From Thermus sediminis (GTDB lineage: Bacteria; Deinococcota; Deinococci; Deinococcales; Thermaceae): 64,000 nt of DNA. Position 1 is the stretch's first letter; each line of letters opens with the position of its first letter. The stretch covers positions 930,001-994,000 of the forward strand of contig NZ_QURO01000004.1 in the NCBI RefSeq assembly GCF_003426945.1, in the 5' to 3' direction. A model generated the notes under the pieces. The model did no database searches and was not told the origin of the DNA. It saw only the letters and a list, made by a program, of their open reading frames with translations. Positions 1 through 9,096 of the stretch are shown piece by piece. The position numbers and the translations under genes were made by a program.

Positions 1-29
1 CTGGAAGACCCCCTTGCAGGAGGTTTTGG

Positions 30-1421
30 ATGGACAAGCCTAAAGAGGAGTGCGGAGTCCTAGGACTCTACAGCGAGACCCCTTTGGACGTAGCGGGGTT
101 GCTGTACTTAGGCCTTCTCGCCCTCCAGCACCGGGGGCAGGAGGCTGCGGGGATCGCCGTCAGCGACGGCGAGGCCTTCGTGGTGGAGAAGGAGTTGGGC
201 CTGGTGAACCAGATCTTCACCGAGGAGCGCCTCTCCCGCCTCCGCCTTCCCGGAGCCCGCCTGGGGATCGCCCACGCCCGCTACTCCACTACGGGCTCCA
301 ACCTCCGCTTCAACGCCCAGCCCCTCACCGCCCGCACCGCCCACGGGGTCCTGGCCATCGCCCACAACGGCAACTTCGTGAACGCCAAACCCCTCAGGGA
401 CCGCCTCCTCCTGGAGGGGGCCACCTTCCAGAGCACCACGGACACCGAGGTCATGCTCCTCCTCCTGGCCCGTCTGGGCCGCCTGCCCCTACCCCAGGCC
501 GCGGCCGAGGCCATGAAGGCCCTGGAAGGGGGCTACTCCATCCTCCTCATGGACCGGAGGACGCTCCTTGCCCTCCGCGACCCCCACGGGGTGCGCCCCC
601 TGGTCCTCGGGAAGGCCCCCTGGGGCTACGCCTTCGCCTCCGAGCCCCCGGCCCTCAACCTCCTCGGGGCCGAGTACGTGAGAGACGTGCGCCCCGGGGA
701 GGTGGTCTGGGTGGAGGAGGGGAAGCTGAGGAGCCTCCAGGTCCTTCCCCCAGACCCCACCCCTTGCGCCTTTGAGTGGATCTACTTCGCCCGGCCCGAT
801 AGCCTCCTGGACGGCATAGAGGCCTACCAGGCCCGGGTCCGCATGGGCGAGGAGCTCTTCCGGGAGGCCCCGGCGCAGGCGGACATCGTGGTCCCCGTGC
901 CCGACTCCGGCATGGGGGCTGCGGTGGGCTACGCCAGGGCCTCTGGCCTCCCCCTGGAGTACGGCCTCTACAAGAACCCCTACGCCGGGCGCACCTTCAT
1001 CCAGCCCACCCAGGAGCTCAGGGACCTGAAGACCCGCCTCAAGCTCGCCCCCACCTCGGCGGTGAGGGGCAAGCGGGTGGTCCTCATCGACGACTCCATC
1101 GTCCGGGGCACCACCAGCAAGCGCATCGTGGGAATGCTGAGGGAGGCGGGGGCCAAGGAGGTCCACTTCCGCGTCAGTAGCCCCCCCATCCGCTTCCCCT
1201 GCTACTACGGCATAGACACCGCCGCCAGGAAGGAGCTCATCGCCGCGGAGAAGAGCGTGGAGGAGATCCGGGCCTACATCGGGGCCGACTCCTTGGCCTT
1301 CCTCTCCGAGGAAGGGGTCAGGCGGGCCATCAGGGGACCGGTTTGCCTGGCCTGCTTCAACGGCCGCTACCCCGCCGGAGTGCCCGTGGAGGGGGAAAAG
1401 CTCGCCCTAGAGCTGGGCTAG
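30..1421 (+). CDS. purF: Amidophosphoribosyltransferase (glutamine PRPP amidotransferase)
   Basis: Catalyses the first committed step of de novo purine synthesis, PRPP plus glutamine to 5-phosphoribosylamine, in the cytoplasm. The 463-aa protein starts with an Ntn-hydrolase glutaminase domain whose nucleophile is most likely Cys8 in EECGV, so a 7-residue propeptide would have to be removed. The phosphoribosyltransferase half carries the PRPP loop around residues 350-364 (LIDDSIVRGTTS). Cysteines at about 246, 391, 439 and 442 match the four 4Fe-4S ligands of the Bacillus-type enzyme, so this is probably an iron-sulfur form. The ATG at 30 follows a good ribosome binding site (AGGAGG). Its TAG lies in a CTAG shared with the convergent GTPase gene. 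Length is normal for the family. Confidence 0.96.
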   Translation: MDKPKEECGVLGLYSETPLDVAGLLYLGLLALQHRGQEAAGIAVSDGEAFVVEKELGLVNQIFTEERLSRLRLPGARLGIAHARYSTTGSNLRFNAQPLTARTAHGVLAIAHNGNFVNAKPLRDRLLLEGATFQSTTDTEVMLLLLARLGRLPLPQAAAEAMKALEGGYSILLMDRRTLLALRDPHGVRPLVLGKAPWGYAFASEPPALNLLGAEYVRDVRPGEVVWVEEGKLRSLQVLPPDPTPCAFEWIYFARPDSLLDGIEAYQARVRMGEELFREAPAQADIVVPVPDSGMGAAVGYARASGLPLEYGLYKNPYAGRTFIQPTQELRDLKTRLKLAPTSAVRGKRVVLIDDSIVRGTTSKRIVGMLREAGAKEVHFRVSSPPIRFPCYYGIDTAARKELIAAEKSVEEIRAYIGADSLAFLSEEGVRRAIRGPVCLACFNGRYPAGVPVEGEKLALELG

Positions 1422-3019
1422 AGGGCGGAAGCCTCCGCCTCGAGGCGGTCCAGGGCCCCGAGGCGGTCCTCCAGGGCCCGCAGGCGCTGGGCTAGGGCCT
1501 CGCACCGGTCCCGGTAGAGGGCCTGGAAGCGCTCCGCCCCCCGGGCAAGACCCGCCTCCAGGGCCTCCTCGAGGGCCCTCCGCACCGCAAGGAAAGCCTC
1601 CTCCAGCCGTTGGGAAAGGAGCCTCTTGCCCCTTTCCTTCCGCCTGGGCAGGATGGAGAGGGCCAGGAAGGCCACGAAAAAGCCCGCCAGAAGCCCCATC
1701 AGGTCCGCCAGGAGCCCTTTGAGGACCAGGACCAGGGCCGCTCCCAGGCCAAGCCCCCCCGCTCCCCCAGCCAGGGTGCGCACCACGGCTTCCTGGGCCA
1801 GGCCGGAGAGCCTCATGGCCTCCTCCTCGGGGTTGAACCGCCCGAGCGCCTCTTCGAGGGAGGCGAAGAGGGGTTCCTCCCCCCGGGGGAGCGGGCGGGC
1901 CTCCTTGAGATAGGCCAGGGCGTCCAGAAGGAGCTCCTCCTCCCTGCGGGCGAGCCACCGAAGGGCCTCCCCCACCGCCCGCTCCAGCCGGGCGCCCGCG
2001 TCCTGAACCACCTCCCTCTGGAAGGCCTCCCGAAAGGCCTTGGCGTTTAGCAGGTCCGGCAGGCGGGCCAGGCGCACGGTCTCTTCCAGAAAGCGGTGGC
2101 CCCGCCCCTCCACCTCCCGGAACACCTGGGCCACCAGGGCCACCTGTCCGGCGAAGTCGCGCCGCACCCGGGCGGCGTGCCGTTGGAGGAGGTCCTCCAG
2201 GGCCTCGCAGGTGGCGAGGGCTTTCAACAGCTCCTCCCGCTCGGCCCCTAAGGCCCCCTTGCCCTCCTGGAGGAGGCGGGACAGCACCCCTAGGGCCCCC
2301 CCGAGCTTTAGGCGAAGGGCCTTCCCCGCCAGGGTCTTGGCGATGTGGGCCCTCAGGGCCTCCAGGCCTGGGTCCCCGCCCTCCTTGGCCCGGCGGGCGG
2401 AGACGAGGAACAGGGGTACCTCCGCCCCCAGGACCTCCCTAACCCCCTGGGCCACGTAACGGGCCACCGCCTCCTGGTCCCCGGGGGCGAGGAGGTCCAC
2501 CTTGTTCACCACCAGGAGCACCTTCTTCCCCCAAGCCCGGATGAGGTGCAAGACCTCCGCCTCCGAACGGGTGAGGGGGCGGTCAGCGCTGGTGACGAAG
2601 AGCACCAGGTCGGCCCGGGGCAGGAAGCCCTCCGTGAGCACCTGGTGACTTTCCATGAGGGCGTTGGTGCCGGGGGTGTCCACCAGGTTGAGCTCCCGGA
2701 GAAGAGGGTGGGGCCGCCAGAGGCGGAGGAAGCCCTCCCCCCTCTCCTCCCCCCCTTCCCCGTGGGCCAGAAGCTGGATGCGCTCTGTGGTAGGGGTAGG
2801 CCCCTCGGGGAGGAGGTCCTCTCCCAAAAGGGCGTTCACCAGGGTGGATTTACCCGAGTTGAACTCTCCCACCACCACGAGGAGGAAGGGGCCTTCCAGG
2901 TCCAAAAGGGCCTGGCGCAAGGGGCCCGTGTCCACCGGGGTACGGGCCAAAAGCTCGAGCCCCCGGGCCAGCACGGCCCGCACCCCCTCCTTCCTCCGCT
3001 TGGCCTCAGCCTCGAGCAT
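1418..3019 (-). CDS. Dynamin-like GTPase, membrane associated
   Basis: A 533-aa large GTPase. Visible motifs are the P-loop GEFNSGKST (51-59), G3 DTPG (114-117) and G4 NKVD (172-175). After the G domain come long Glu/Arg/Leu-rich helices, then a hydrophobic segment of about 40 residues (roughly 415-455, rich in Gly, Leu and Ala) that could insert in the membrane, then another charged helical tail. This order (G domain, helical bundle, membrane paddle, helical return) is that of bacterial dynamin-like proteins, which bind or remodel membranes. Its start overlaps the end of the small membrane-protein gene by 14 nt, so the two are probably one transcription unit. The exact function is not known from sequence. 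Confidence 0.8.
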   Translation of the reverse strand: MLEAEAKRRKEGVRAVLARGLELLARTPVDTGPLRQALLDLEGPFLLVVVGEFNSGKSTLVNALLGEDLLPEGPTPTTERIQLLAHGEGGEERGEGFLRLWRPHPLLRELNLVDTPGTNALMESHQVLTEGFLPRADLVLFVTSADRPLTRSEAEVLHLIRAWGKKVLLVVNKVDLLAPGDQEAVARYVAQGVREVLGAEVPLFLVSARRAKEGGDPGLEALRAHIAKTLAGKALRLKLGGALGVLSRLLQEGKGALGAEREELLKALATCEALEDLLQRHAARVRRDFAGQVALVAQVFREVEGRGHRFLEETVRLARLPDLLNAKAFREAFQREVVQDAGARLERAVGEALRWLARREEELLLDALAYLKEARPLPRGEEPLFASLEEALGRFNPEEEAMRLSGLAQEAVVRTLAGGAGGLGLGAALVLVLKGLLADLMGLLAGFFVAFLALSILPRRKERGKRLLSQRLEEAFLAVRRALEEALEAGLARGAERFQALYRDRCEALAQRLRALEDRLGALDRLEAEASAL

Positions 3020-3275
3020 GCCGCCTCGGCAAGAGGCTTACGGCCAGGCCGAGAAGGAAACCCACCAGCAAAAAGGCGAGGGCAAAGGCCCCTGTGGAGA
3101 CCAGGTGCCAGCCGAAGAACCAGTAGCTGCACACCGCGTACCGCTCCACCTGGACCCGGACCAGCTCAGGGAGATCACGGCTGGTGGTGAAGTTGATAAG
3201 GATGGTGACGACAAGCAACACCGCTAAGACGAGGATCACGCCCCACTTGAGAAGGTTCCAGACATCGCCCCTCAT
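3006..3275 (-). CDS. Small two-helix membrane protein, partner of the GTPase
   Basis: An 89-aa protein with two predicted membrane helices (about residues 9-28 and 54-83) separated by a short polar loop that holds a Cys, and ending in basic residues (LPRRHARG). This hairpin layout resembles small LapA/DUF1049-like membrane proteins, but I cannot assign a family with confidence. The ATG at 3275 lies 6 nt after a TAAGCT -10 element with an upstream TGA extension, so the mRNA is probably leaderless. The gene runs into the dynamin-like GTPase with a 14-nt overlap, which suggests the two proteins work together at the membrane (inference). Confidence 0.65.
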   Translation of the reverse strand: MRGDVWNLLKWGVILVLAVLLVVTILINFTTSRDLPELVRVQVERYAVCSYWFFGWHLVSTGAFALAFLLVGFLLGLAVSLLPRRHARG

Positions 3276-3281
3276 GTCTCT

Positions 3282-3290
3282 AGCTTATCA
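3282..3290 (-). promoter_or_regulatory. Extended -10 of the small membrane protein/GTPase operon
   Basis: On the minus strand TGA-TAAGCT ends 6 nt before the ATG at 3275. This is an extended -10 with leaderless spacing. It is divergent from the glyA promoter. No clear -35 was seen. Confidence 0.6.
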
Positions 3291-3310
3291 GCCCCTCCCC
3301 CTGGAGGGCC

Positions 3311-3316
3311 TATAAT
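3311..3316 (+). promoter_or_regulatory. Consensus -10 (TATAAT) of glyA
   Basis: A perfect TATAAT with only 6 nt (cgggct) before the glyA ATG. There is no Shine-Dalgarno sequence, so glyA is probably transcribed as a leaderless mRNA. The -35 is not recognisable at 16-18 nt. Confidence 0.75.
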
Positions 3317-3322
3317 CGGGCT

Positions 3323-4546
3323 ATGATCACGACCACCCTAAGGGACGAGGCCCTCTTTAGGCTTATCGCTCTGGAGGAGAAAAGGCAAAGGGAGGGGCTA
3401 GAGCTCATCGCCAGCGAGAACTTCGTCTCCCAAGCGGTGCGGGAGGCGGTGGGCAGCATCCTCACCAACAAGTACGCCGAGGGCTACCCGGGGGCCCGGT
3501 ACTACGGCGGGTGCGAGTTCGTGGACCAGGTGGAGGCCCTGGCCATAGAGCGGGCCAAGGCCCTTTTTGGGGCAGCCTGGGCCAACGTCCAGCCCCACTC
3601 CGGCTCCCAGGCCAACATGGCCGTCTACATGGCCCTCATGGAGCCGGGGGACACCCTGTTGGGCATGGACCTGGCCGCAGGCGGCCACCTCACCCACGGG
3701 GCCAAGGTGAACTTTTCCGGGAAGCTTTACAAGGCGGTCTTCTACGGGGTGAACCCGGAGACGGAGCGGATTGACTTCGAGGAGGTGCGAAGGATCGCCC
3801 TAGAGCACCGCCCCAAGGTCCTCGTGGCGGGGGCCAGCGCCTACCCGAGGGTCTGGGACTTCCAGGCCTTCCGCCAGATCGCCGACGAGGTTGGGGCTTA
3901 CCTGGTGGTGGACATGGCCCACTTCGCCGGGCTGGTGGCGGCGGGCCTCCACCCCAACCCCGTGCCCCACGCCCACGTGGTCACCAGCACCACCCACAAG
4001 ACGCTTCGGGGCCCCCGGGGCGGCCTCATCCTGAGCCAGGACCTGGAGCTCGGCAAGAGGATAGACAAGCTCATCTTCCCCGGCATCCAGGGCGGCCCCC
4101 TGGAGCACGTGATCGCCGGCAAGGCCGTGGCCTTCTTTGAGGCGATGCAGCCTGAGTTCCAGGAGTATAGCCGCCTGGTGGTGCAAAACGCCAAGCGCCT
4201 GGCGGAGGAGCTGGCCCAGCGGGGCTACCGCATCGTCACCGGGGGCACGGACAACCACCTCCTCCTGGTGGACCTCCGCCCCAAGGGCCTCACGGGCAAG
4301 GAGGCGGAGGAGAGGCTGGACCAGGTGGGGATCACCGTCAACAAGAACGCCATCCCCTTTGACCCCAAGCCCCCCAGGGTCACCTCGGGGATCCGCCTCG
4401 GCACCCCGGCCATCACCACCCGGGGCTTCACCCCCGAGGAGATGCCCACGATCGCTGACCTCATAGACCGGGCCCTGACCCAAGGCCCCTCGGAGGCCCT
4501 AAGGGAGGAGGTGCGGCGCCTGGCCCTTGCCCACCCCATGCCCTAG
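3323..4546 (+). CDS. glyA: Serine hydroxymethyltransferase
   Basis: A PLP enzyme that interconverts serine and glycine while loading one-carbon units on tetrahydrofolate, supplying purine and thymidylate synthesis. The 407-aa protein matches the family throughout: the ELIASENF segment near residue 30, the [11 protein letters not shown] segment near 53, and the PLP lysine at K226 in the [15 protein letters not shown] motif. The start is fixed by the consensus -10 just 6 nt upstream. Its stop codon is in a CTAG shared with the convergent PIN gene. Length is typical of bacterial SHMT. Confidence 0.97.
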   Translation: MITTTLRDEALFRLIALEEKRQREGLELIASENFVSQAVREAVGSILTNKYAEGYPGARYYGGCEFVDQVEALAIERAKALFGAAWANVQPHSGSQANMAVYMALMEPGDTLLGMDLAAGGHLTHGAKVNFSGKLYKAVFYGVNPETERIDFEEVRRIALEHRPKVLVAGASAYPRVWDFQAFRQIADEVGAYLVVDMAHFAGLVAAGLHPNPVPHAHVVTSTTHKTLRGPRGGLILSQDLELGKRIDKLIFPGIQGGPLEHVIAGKAVAFFEAMQPEFQEYSRLVVQNAKRLAEELAQRGYRIVTGGTDNHLLLVDLRPKGLTGKEAEERLDQVGITVNKNAIPFDPKPPRVTSGIRLGTPAITTRGFTPEEMPTIADLIDRALTQGPSEALREEVRRLALAHPMP

Positions 4547-4947
4547 GGTTTTACCCCGCGGATGAAGTCCCCAGGAGTGAGGACCTTTAGGGGCAGGTCC
4601 TCCCGGGCCATGAGGGGGGCGAAGTGGCGCAGGTCTCCCGTGAGGAGGTGGGTGGCCTGGGCAGCCACCGCCGCCGCCAAAACGGGCATGTCCTTCTCCG
4701 GTAAAAGGCCCTCCATCCAAGGCTCGGGTTGGGCCTCGGGAACCAGCCTGATCCACTTCAAGATGGCCCTCAGGGCCTCGCGCCTCTCGGGAACTTTCAG
4801 CTCAACGTTGCGCCACGCCTCAAAGTAGCAGAAGGCACTGGTAAGTAAGCGAAGGCGGCCTCTTTTGGCCACCTCCAGAATGGCGTTAAAAACCGGCCCT
4901 CCAAGGGCCATGGAGAAGAGGGCGTTGGCATCAAGAAACACCCTCAC
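4543..4947 (-). CDS. PIN-domain ribonuclease (VapC-like toxin)
   Basis: A 134-aa PIN-domain protein. From the GTG at 4947 the acidic residues expected for metal binding are Asp6 (FLDAN), Glu43 (CYFEAWRN), Asp86 ([10 protein letters not shown]) and Asp105 (TGDLRHF). The start at 4947 forms a GTGA overlap with the stop of the upstream AbrB-like gene; a GTG at 4959 is also open. Gene order (DNA-binding antitoxin, then PIN) and the overlap are those of VapBC modules, so it is probably an RNA-cleaving toxin held by its partner. Whether it is an active toxin cannot be told from sequence. Confidence 0.8.
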   Translation of the reverse strand: MRVFLDANALFSMALGGPVFNAILEVAKRGRLRLLTSAFCYFEAWRNVELKVPERREALRAILKWIRLVPEAQPEPWMEGLLPEKDMPVLAAAVAAQATHLLTGDLRHFAPLMAREDLPLKVLTPGDFIRGVKP

Positions 4948-5192
4948 TCCAAGCCCCACGCCTTGAGAAAGGCCGTGACCTCCTCCGGAGTGGCCTCGGC
5001 GGCCTTGCGGAACTCCTCCAGCCTTTCCTCACTGTAAACCTCGTAAGTAAGGAGAAGGGCGGGTTCCAGCACGAGCCTACCCTCCTCCACCTTTAGGAGG
5101 AGGACATCCCCGGGCTTTAGGCCCAGCTTCTCCCGGACCTCCTTGGGCAGGGTGATCTGGCCCCGGTAGGAGAGGGAAAGGGGGATCGTCAT
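4944..5192 (-). CDS. AbrB/SpoVT-type antitoxin-like DNA-binding protein
   Basis: An 82-aa protein that begins with a swapped-hairpin AbrB domain (SYRGQITLPKEVREKLGLKPGD) and ends in a charged helix likely to bind the PIN partner. I place the start at ATG 5192, because a TATACT -10 lies just 6 nt upstream; a longer frame to 5219 exists but would include that promoter. It is the first gene of the pair and overlaps the PIN gene by 4 nt. By analogy with VapBC it should both neutralise the nuclease and repress its own promoter. Confidence 0.78.
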   Translation of the reverse strand: MTIPLSLSYRGQITLPKEVREKLGLKPGDVLLLKVEEGRLVLEPALLLTYEVYSEERLEEFRKAAEATPEEVTAFLKAWGLE

Positions 5193-5198
5193 ACCTTC

Positions 5199-5204
5199 AG
5201 TATA
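5199..5204 (-). promoter_or_regulatory. -10 (TATACT) of the AbrB-PIN operon
   Basis: TATACT on the minus strand, 6 nt before the ATG at 5192. A weak TTTGGG sits 17 nt upstream (5222-5227). Leaderless spacing. It is divergent from the recN promoter about 40 bp away, so autoregulation by the AbrB protein could affect recN. Confidence 0.65.
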
Positions 5205-5243
5205 GCGGAAAATCCGCATGTCCCAAAGGGAGCGGGAAGGTCC

Positions 5244-5249
5244 TACAAT
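5244..5249 (+). promoter_or_regulatory. -10 (TACAAT) of recN
   Basis: TACAAT followed by 7 nt and the ATG at 5257. An earlier in-frame ATG at 5248 lies inside this element, so the downstream ATG is preferred. No clear -35. Confidence 0.6.
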
Positions 5250-5256
5250 GAAGGGG

Positions 5257-6825
5257 ATGCTTCAGCGCCTCGAGGTCCAGAACCTGGCCGTGATCCGCGA
5301 GGCGGTCTTGGAGCTTGCCCCGGGCCTCAACGTCCTCACCGGGGAGACGGGGGCGGGGAAGAGCCTCCTGGTGGACGCCTTAGCCCTCCTCCTGGGGGCC
5401 AAGGCGGAGGGGATGGTGGGACCTTTTGGGGACAGCCTCCTGGTCACCGCCTTCTTCCAGGGGCCCGAGCCCAAGGTCCTCTCCAGAAGAGTAGGAGCCC
5501 GCTCTACCCCCCGGATCGACGGGGAGGTGGTGAGCCTAAAGGAGCTTCAGGAGGAAGCGCAAAGGTGGCTCTCCCTCCACGCCCAGCACGCCGCCTTGGT
5601 CCTCCTCTCCCCGAGGAGGCAGCGAGAGGTGCTGGATGCCCTCCTAGACCCCGCCCTCCTCGTCCGCTACGCCGAGGCCTACGCCCGCCACCAGGCCCTC
5701 CTGGAGGAGAGGCGGGCCCTCGAGGCCGCCCTCAGGGAAAAGGAGGCCCGGGAGGACCTCCTCCGCTTCCAGGTCAGGGAGATCGCCGAGGCCAAGGTGC
5801 GGCCCGGGGAGGACCGGGAACTGGAGGAGGAGGCCCGGAGGCTTCGCCACCTGGAGGCCCTAAGGGAGCGGGCAGGGAGGGCCTATGCCCTGCTAGAGGG
5901 AAAGTCCTCCGGGGCTTTGGAGGCCGCCTTTCGGGAGCTAAAGGCCGGAGCCCGGTACGACCGGGCCCTGGAGGCCCTGGCGGGGGACCTGGAGGCCGCC
6001 CTGGAGGGGGTGAGGGCGGTGGTGGCGGAGCTTTCCTCCTACCTGGAGGGCCTCGAGGGGGACCCGCAGCACCTCGCCCACCTGGAGGAGAGGCTTAACC
6101 TCCTGGAGCGCTTGAAGCGCAAGTACGGCCCCACCCTGGAGGAGGTCTTGGCCTACGGGGAGAGGGCCCAGGAGGAGCTCGCTCGGCTAGAGGGGGGCGA
6201 GGCCCGGCTGGAGGAGGTGGGAAGGGAGCTCAAGACGGCCAAGGAGGCCCTCCTCCGGGCCGGGGAGGCCCTGAGCGAGGCCCGGGAAGAGGCGGCCAGG
6301 AGGCTTATGGCGGGCATGGAGGAGGAGCTAAGGGAACTCGGCTTCCCCAAGGCCCGCTTCCTAGTGGACCTGAAGCCCTTGCCGGAGCCCGGGCCCTTTG
6401 GCCTCGAGGAGGTGGCCTTCCGCTTCTCCGCCAACCCCCACCTCCCCCCTGCCCCCCTGGGCGCCATGAGCGGCGGGGAGCTTTCCCGCCTGGCCCTGGC
6501 CCTGGCCCTCCTCACCGGGGCCGAGGCCCCCACCGTGGTCTTTGACGAGGTGGACACGGGGCTCGGGGGGGAGACCGCCTGGAGGGTGGCCGAGCGCCTG
6601 GCCCGCCTGGGGGAAAAGAGGCAGGTCCTGGTGGTCACCCACCTGCCCCAGATCGCCGCCAAGGCCCACCGCCACCTGCGGGTGGTGAAGGAAGGGGAGG
6701 GGGTGGGCCTGGAGGTTTTAGAAGGGGAAGAGCGGGTGCGGGAGCTCGCCCGCCTCCTCTCCGGCCAGTACACGGAGGCCGCCCTTTCCCACGCCCGGCT
6801 GCTCCTCAGCCAAGGAAGCCCATGA
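5257..6825 (+). CDS. recN: DNA repair protein RecN
   Basis: An SMC-like ATPase of recombinational double-strand-break repair. The 522-aa protein (from ATG 5257) starts with MLQRLEVQNLAVI, the usual RecN opening, then Walker A GETGAGKS (29-36), a long Glu/Arg/Leu-rich coiled coil through the middle, the ABC signature MSGGELSRLALAL and Walker B VVFDEVDTGLGG near the C-terminus. It is slightly shorter than E. coli RecN because the coiled coil is shorter. The start was chosen from the TACAAT -10 seven bases upstream. Its 3' end overlaps the convergent marC-like gene by 20 bp. Confidence 0.95.
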   Translation: MLQRLEVQNLAVIREAVLELAPGLNVLTGETGAGKSLLVDALALLLGAKAEGMVGPFGDSLLVTAFFQGPEPKVLSRRVGARSTPRIDGEVVSLKELQEEAQRWLSLHAQHAALVLLSPRRQREVLDALLDPALLVRYAEAYARHQALLEERRALEAALREKEAREDLLRFQVREIAEAKVRPGEDRELEEEARRLRHLEALRERAGRAYALLEGKSSGALEAAFRELKAGARYDRALEALAGDLEAALEGVRAVVAELSSYLEGLEGDPQHLAHLEERLNLLERLKRKYGPTLEEVLAYGERAQEELARLEGGEARLEEVGRELKTAKEALLRAGEALSEAREEAARRLMAGMEEELRELGFPKARFLVDLKPLPEPGPFGLEEVAFRFSANPHLPPAPLGAMSGGELSRLALALALLTGAEAPTVVFDEVDTGLGGETAWRVAERLARLGEKRQVLVVTHLPQIAAKAHRHLRVVKEGEGVGLEVLEGEERVRELARLLSGQYTEAALSHARLLLSQGSP

Positions 6826-7417
6826 CCCCGCCCGCCACGTACTGCACCGCCAGGGCCGCCAGGAGGATGCCGAGGACCCGGGTCACGACGTTGACCCCGG
6901 TGCGCCCCAACGCCCGGCGCACCCCAGCGGCCCCCCGCAGGAAGAGGTAGGCCAGGGCCAGGACCAAAAAGGCCGTGAGGAGGACGGTCCCCACCCCCAA
7001 GGGTGCCCGCCCCGCCTCCGCCCCCAGGACCAGGACGCTGGCCAGGGCCCCAGGCCCGGCGATCAGGGGGATGGCCAGGGGAAAGACAGAGATGTCCGCC
7101 CGCTCCCGGGCCTCTCTGGCCTCCTCCTCCGTCTCCCGCTCGTGGTGGGCGAAGACCATCTCGGTGGCGATGCGGAAGAGGAGGATCCCCCCCGCCACCC
7201 TCAGGGCGTCCAGGCTGATGCCCAAGTAGGCGAGGAGCTCCCGCCCGAAGAAGAAAAAGAAGGTGAGGACCGCCCCCGCCACCAAAACCGCCTTCCTGGC
7301 GATGCGGGCCTGCTCCCGTGGCGGCCGATCCCCGGCCAGGGCCAAGAAGACGGGGACGAGCCCCACCGGGTCCACGACCACGAGGAGGGTGAGGAAGGAC
7401 TTGAGGAAAAGCTCCAC
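6806..7417 (-). CDS. MarC family integral membrane protein
   Basis: A 203-aa protein with about six membrane helices. It opens with [24 protein letters not shown], the typical MarC N-terminus, and has the second internal repeat [17 protein letters not shown] around residues 117-134. Family members are widespread inner-membrane proteins; the old link to multiple antibiotic resistance has not held up and transport substrates are unknown. It lies 4 nt after argR, as the last gene of the gmk-rpoZ-coaBC-argR operon. Its end overlaps recN by 20 bp on the opposite strand. Confidence 0.85.
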   Translation of the reverse strand: MELFLKSFLTLLVVVDPVGLVPVFLALAGDRPPREQARIARKAVLVAGAVLTFFFFFGRELLAYLGISLDALRVAGGILLFRIATEMVFAHHERETEEEAREARERADISVFPLAIPLIAGPGALASVLVLGAEAGRAPLGVGTVLLTAFLVLALAYLFLRGAAGVRRALGRTGVNVVTRVLGILLAALAVQYVAGGVMGFLG

Positions 7418-7421
7418 CGGC

Positions 7422-7898
7422 TTACTTGAGGCGCTTCCCCGCCACCAGAAGCTCCCCGAACTCCTCCTCGAGGGCCCTCGCCCCCTCCTCGGTGCGGGCC
7501 ACCACCAGGATGGTGTCCTCCCCGGCCAGGGTGCCCACGATCTCGTCCCGCCTCAGGCGGTCCATGAGGAGGGCGATGCCGGAGGCGTGCCCCTCGGCGG
7601 TCTTCACCACCAGGACGTTCCCCCCCCGGTCCACGTCCTTGACGAAGAGGTCAAACTGCCTTTTCAGCTCCTCCTGGATGTCCTCGGGAAGCTCCATGGA
7701 GGGCAGGGCGTACTTGTGCCGCCCCTTGCCTAGGGCGATGCGGGCCAGGCGCAGCTCGGCGATGTCCCGGCTCACCGTGGCCTGGGTCACGTCAAAGCCC
7801 AGCTGGCGGAGCCTCTCCACCAGCTCCTTCTGCGTGCCGATCTCTTCCCGGCTCACGATCTCCTGGATGGCGCGGTGCCGCTCCTCCTTGCTGCGCAT
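7422..7898 (-). CDS. argR: Arginine repressor
   Basis: A 158-aa transcription factor of the ArgR/AhrC family. The N-terminal winged helix (about residues 1-70) includes [33 protein letters not shown], which is the family recognition helix region. The C-terminal part has the arginine-binding and hexamerisation segment with [18 protein letters not shown]. It should repress arginine synthesis or control catabolism when arginine is bound. The ATG at 7898 follows a GAGGTG ribosome binding site; the frame stays open further upstream but that part overlaps coaBC. No arginine genes occur nearby, so its targets are elsewhere. It is co-transcribed with coaBC (7-nt gap). Confidence 0.93.
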   Translation of the reverse strand: MRSKEERHRAIQEIVSREEIGTQKELVERLRQLGFDVTQATVSRDIAELRLARIALGKGRHKYALPSMELPEDIQEELKRQFDLFVKDVDRGGNVLVVKTAEGHASGIALLMDRLRRDEIVGTLAGEDTILVVARTEEGARALEEEFGELLVAGKRLK

Positions 7899-7905
7899 AT
7901 CCACC

Positions 7906-9096
7906 TCAGGGTTTCCAGAACTCCCTGACCAGGTCCAGTATACGGTGGGCCACCCTTTGCTTTTCCATCCGGGGAAGCTCCAGCACCCGCCCGTCCCCCG
8001 TGAGGAGGACCACCTCGTTCTCCGAGGAGCCAAAGCCCACCCCTTCCCGGTTCACCCAGTTCAGGGCGATGAGGTCCAGGTTCTTGCGGCGGAGCTTCTC
8101 CCGGGCCCGCTCCAGGCCGGAAGCGGTCTCCATGGCGAAGCCCACGAGAACCCTCCCCTCCTTCCTCTCCCCAAGCTCCTTGAGGATGTCGGGGTTGGGG
8201 ACGAGGCGGATCGTCCTTTCCACCTCCGCCTTGGGCTCCTTGTCCCTCAGGACCTCGGCCGGGCGGTAGTCGGCCACCGCCGCCGCCATGACCACGGCCT
8301 CCGCCCAGGGGTAGCGGCCCAGGATGGCCTCCCGCATCTCCAGGGCGCTTTCCACCCGCACCACCTCCACCCCCCAGGGGTCTTGGAGAGAGGTGGGGCC
8401 CGTGACCAGGACCACCTCCGCCCCCCGGTTCCGGGCAGCCTCGGCCACAGCGTAGCCCATCCTCCCCGAGGAGGGGTTGGAGAGGAAGCGGACCGGGTCC
8501 AGGTACTCCCGGGTGGGCCCGGCGGAGACCAAAAGCCTCAGCCCCAGGAGGTCCTTGGGGGTGAGGAGGGCCTCGAGGCGCTCCACGAGCTCCTCGGGCT
8601 CCAACATCCGCCCCCACCCCTCCCCCTCCCCCACCGCGGCCAGGGGGCCGTAGCCGGGGCCGAAGAGGGCGTGGCCCAGGGCCTCAAGCCGCTCCGCATG
8701 CCCCTGGGTCTGGGGGGAAAGCCACATGGCCTCGTTCATGGCCGGGGCCCAGGCCACCCGCTTGGCCCCCGCCAGGAGGGTAGCGGAAAGGAGGTCGTCG
8801 GCAAGGCCCAGGGCGGCCTTGGCCATGGCCTCGGCGGTGGCCGGGGCCACCAGGACCACCTCCGCCCAACGGGCCAGGTCTATGTGCAGGGCCCGGCCGT
8901 CGGGGCGGAACCAGGTCTCCTCCGTGGCCACCTCCCCCCCGGCGGCCACGGCCAGGGAGAGGGGGGTGATGAACTCCAGGGCCCGGGGCGTGGCCAGGAC
9001 CCGCACCTCGTGCCCCTTGGCCCTTAGGAGGCGGAGGAGGTGGGGGGCCTTGACCGCGGCCACCCCACCCGTCACCGCCACCAGGACCCGGGCCAC
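7906..9096 (-). CDS. coaBC: Bifunctional phosphopantothenoylcysteine decarboxylase / synthetase
   Basis: Two consecutive steps of coenzyme A synthesis. Residues 1 to about 175 form the FMN-dependent CoaC decarboxylase ([15 protein letters not shown], His in RALHIDLA, and the PAMNEAMW motif). The rest is the CTP-dependent CoaB synthetase ([26 protein letters not shown], and AAAVADYRP). The substrate-clamp region, normally with an invariant Cys before GxGRM, here reads [14 protein letters not shown] and has no cysteine, which is odd because that Cys is the proton donor in the decarboxylase. Its 396-aa length is normal. It begins immediately after the rpoZ stop, inside the gmk operon. Confidence 0.93.
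   Translation of the reverse strand: MARVLVAVTGGVAAVKAPHLLRLLRAKGHEVRVLATPRALEFITPLSLAVAAGGEVATEETWFRPDGRALHIDLARWAEVVLVAPATAEAMAKAALGLADDLLSATLLAGAKRVAWAPAMNEAMWLSPQTQGHAERLEALGHALFGPGYGPLAAVGEGEGWGRMLEPEELVERLEALLTPKDLLGLRLLVSAGPTREYLDPVRFLSNPSSGRMGYAVAEAARNRGAEVVLVTGPTSLQDPWGVEVVRVESALEMREAILGRYPWAEAVVMAAAVADYRPAEVLRDKEPKAEVERTIRLVPNPDILKELGERKEGRVLVGFAMETASGLERAREKLRRKNLDLIALNWVNREGVGFGSSENEVVLLTGDGRVLELPRMEKQRVAHRILDLVREFWKP

Noticed and set aside
50-775. 241-aa plus-strand frame inside purF, and similar Pro/Arg/Gly-rich frames throughout (for example 5565-6098 and 7426-9027)
   Set aside because: Low-complexity proteins without motifs, inside well-identified genes; expected at this GC content.
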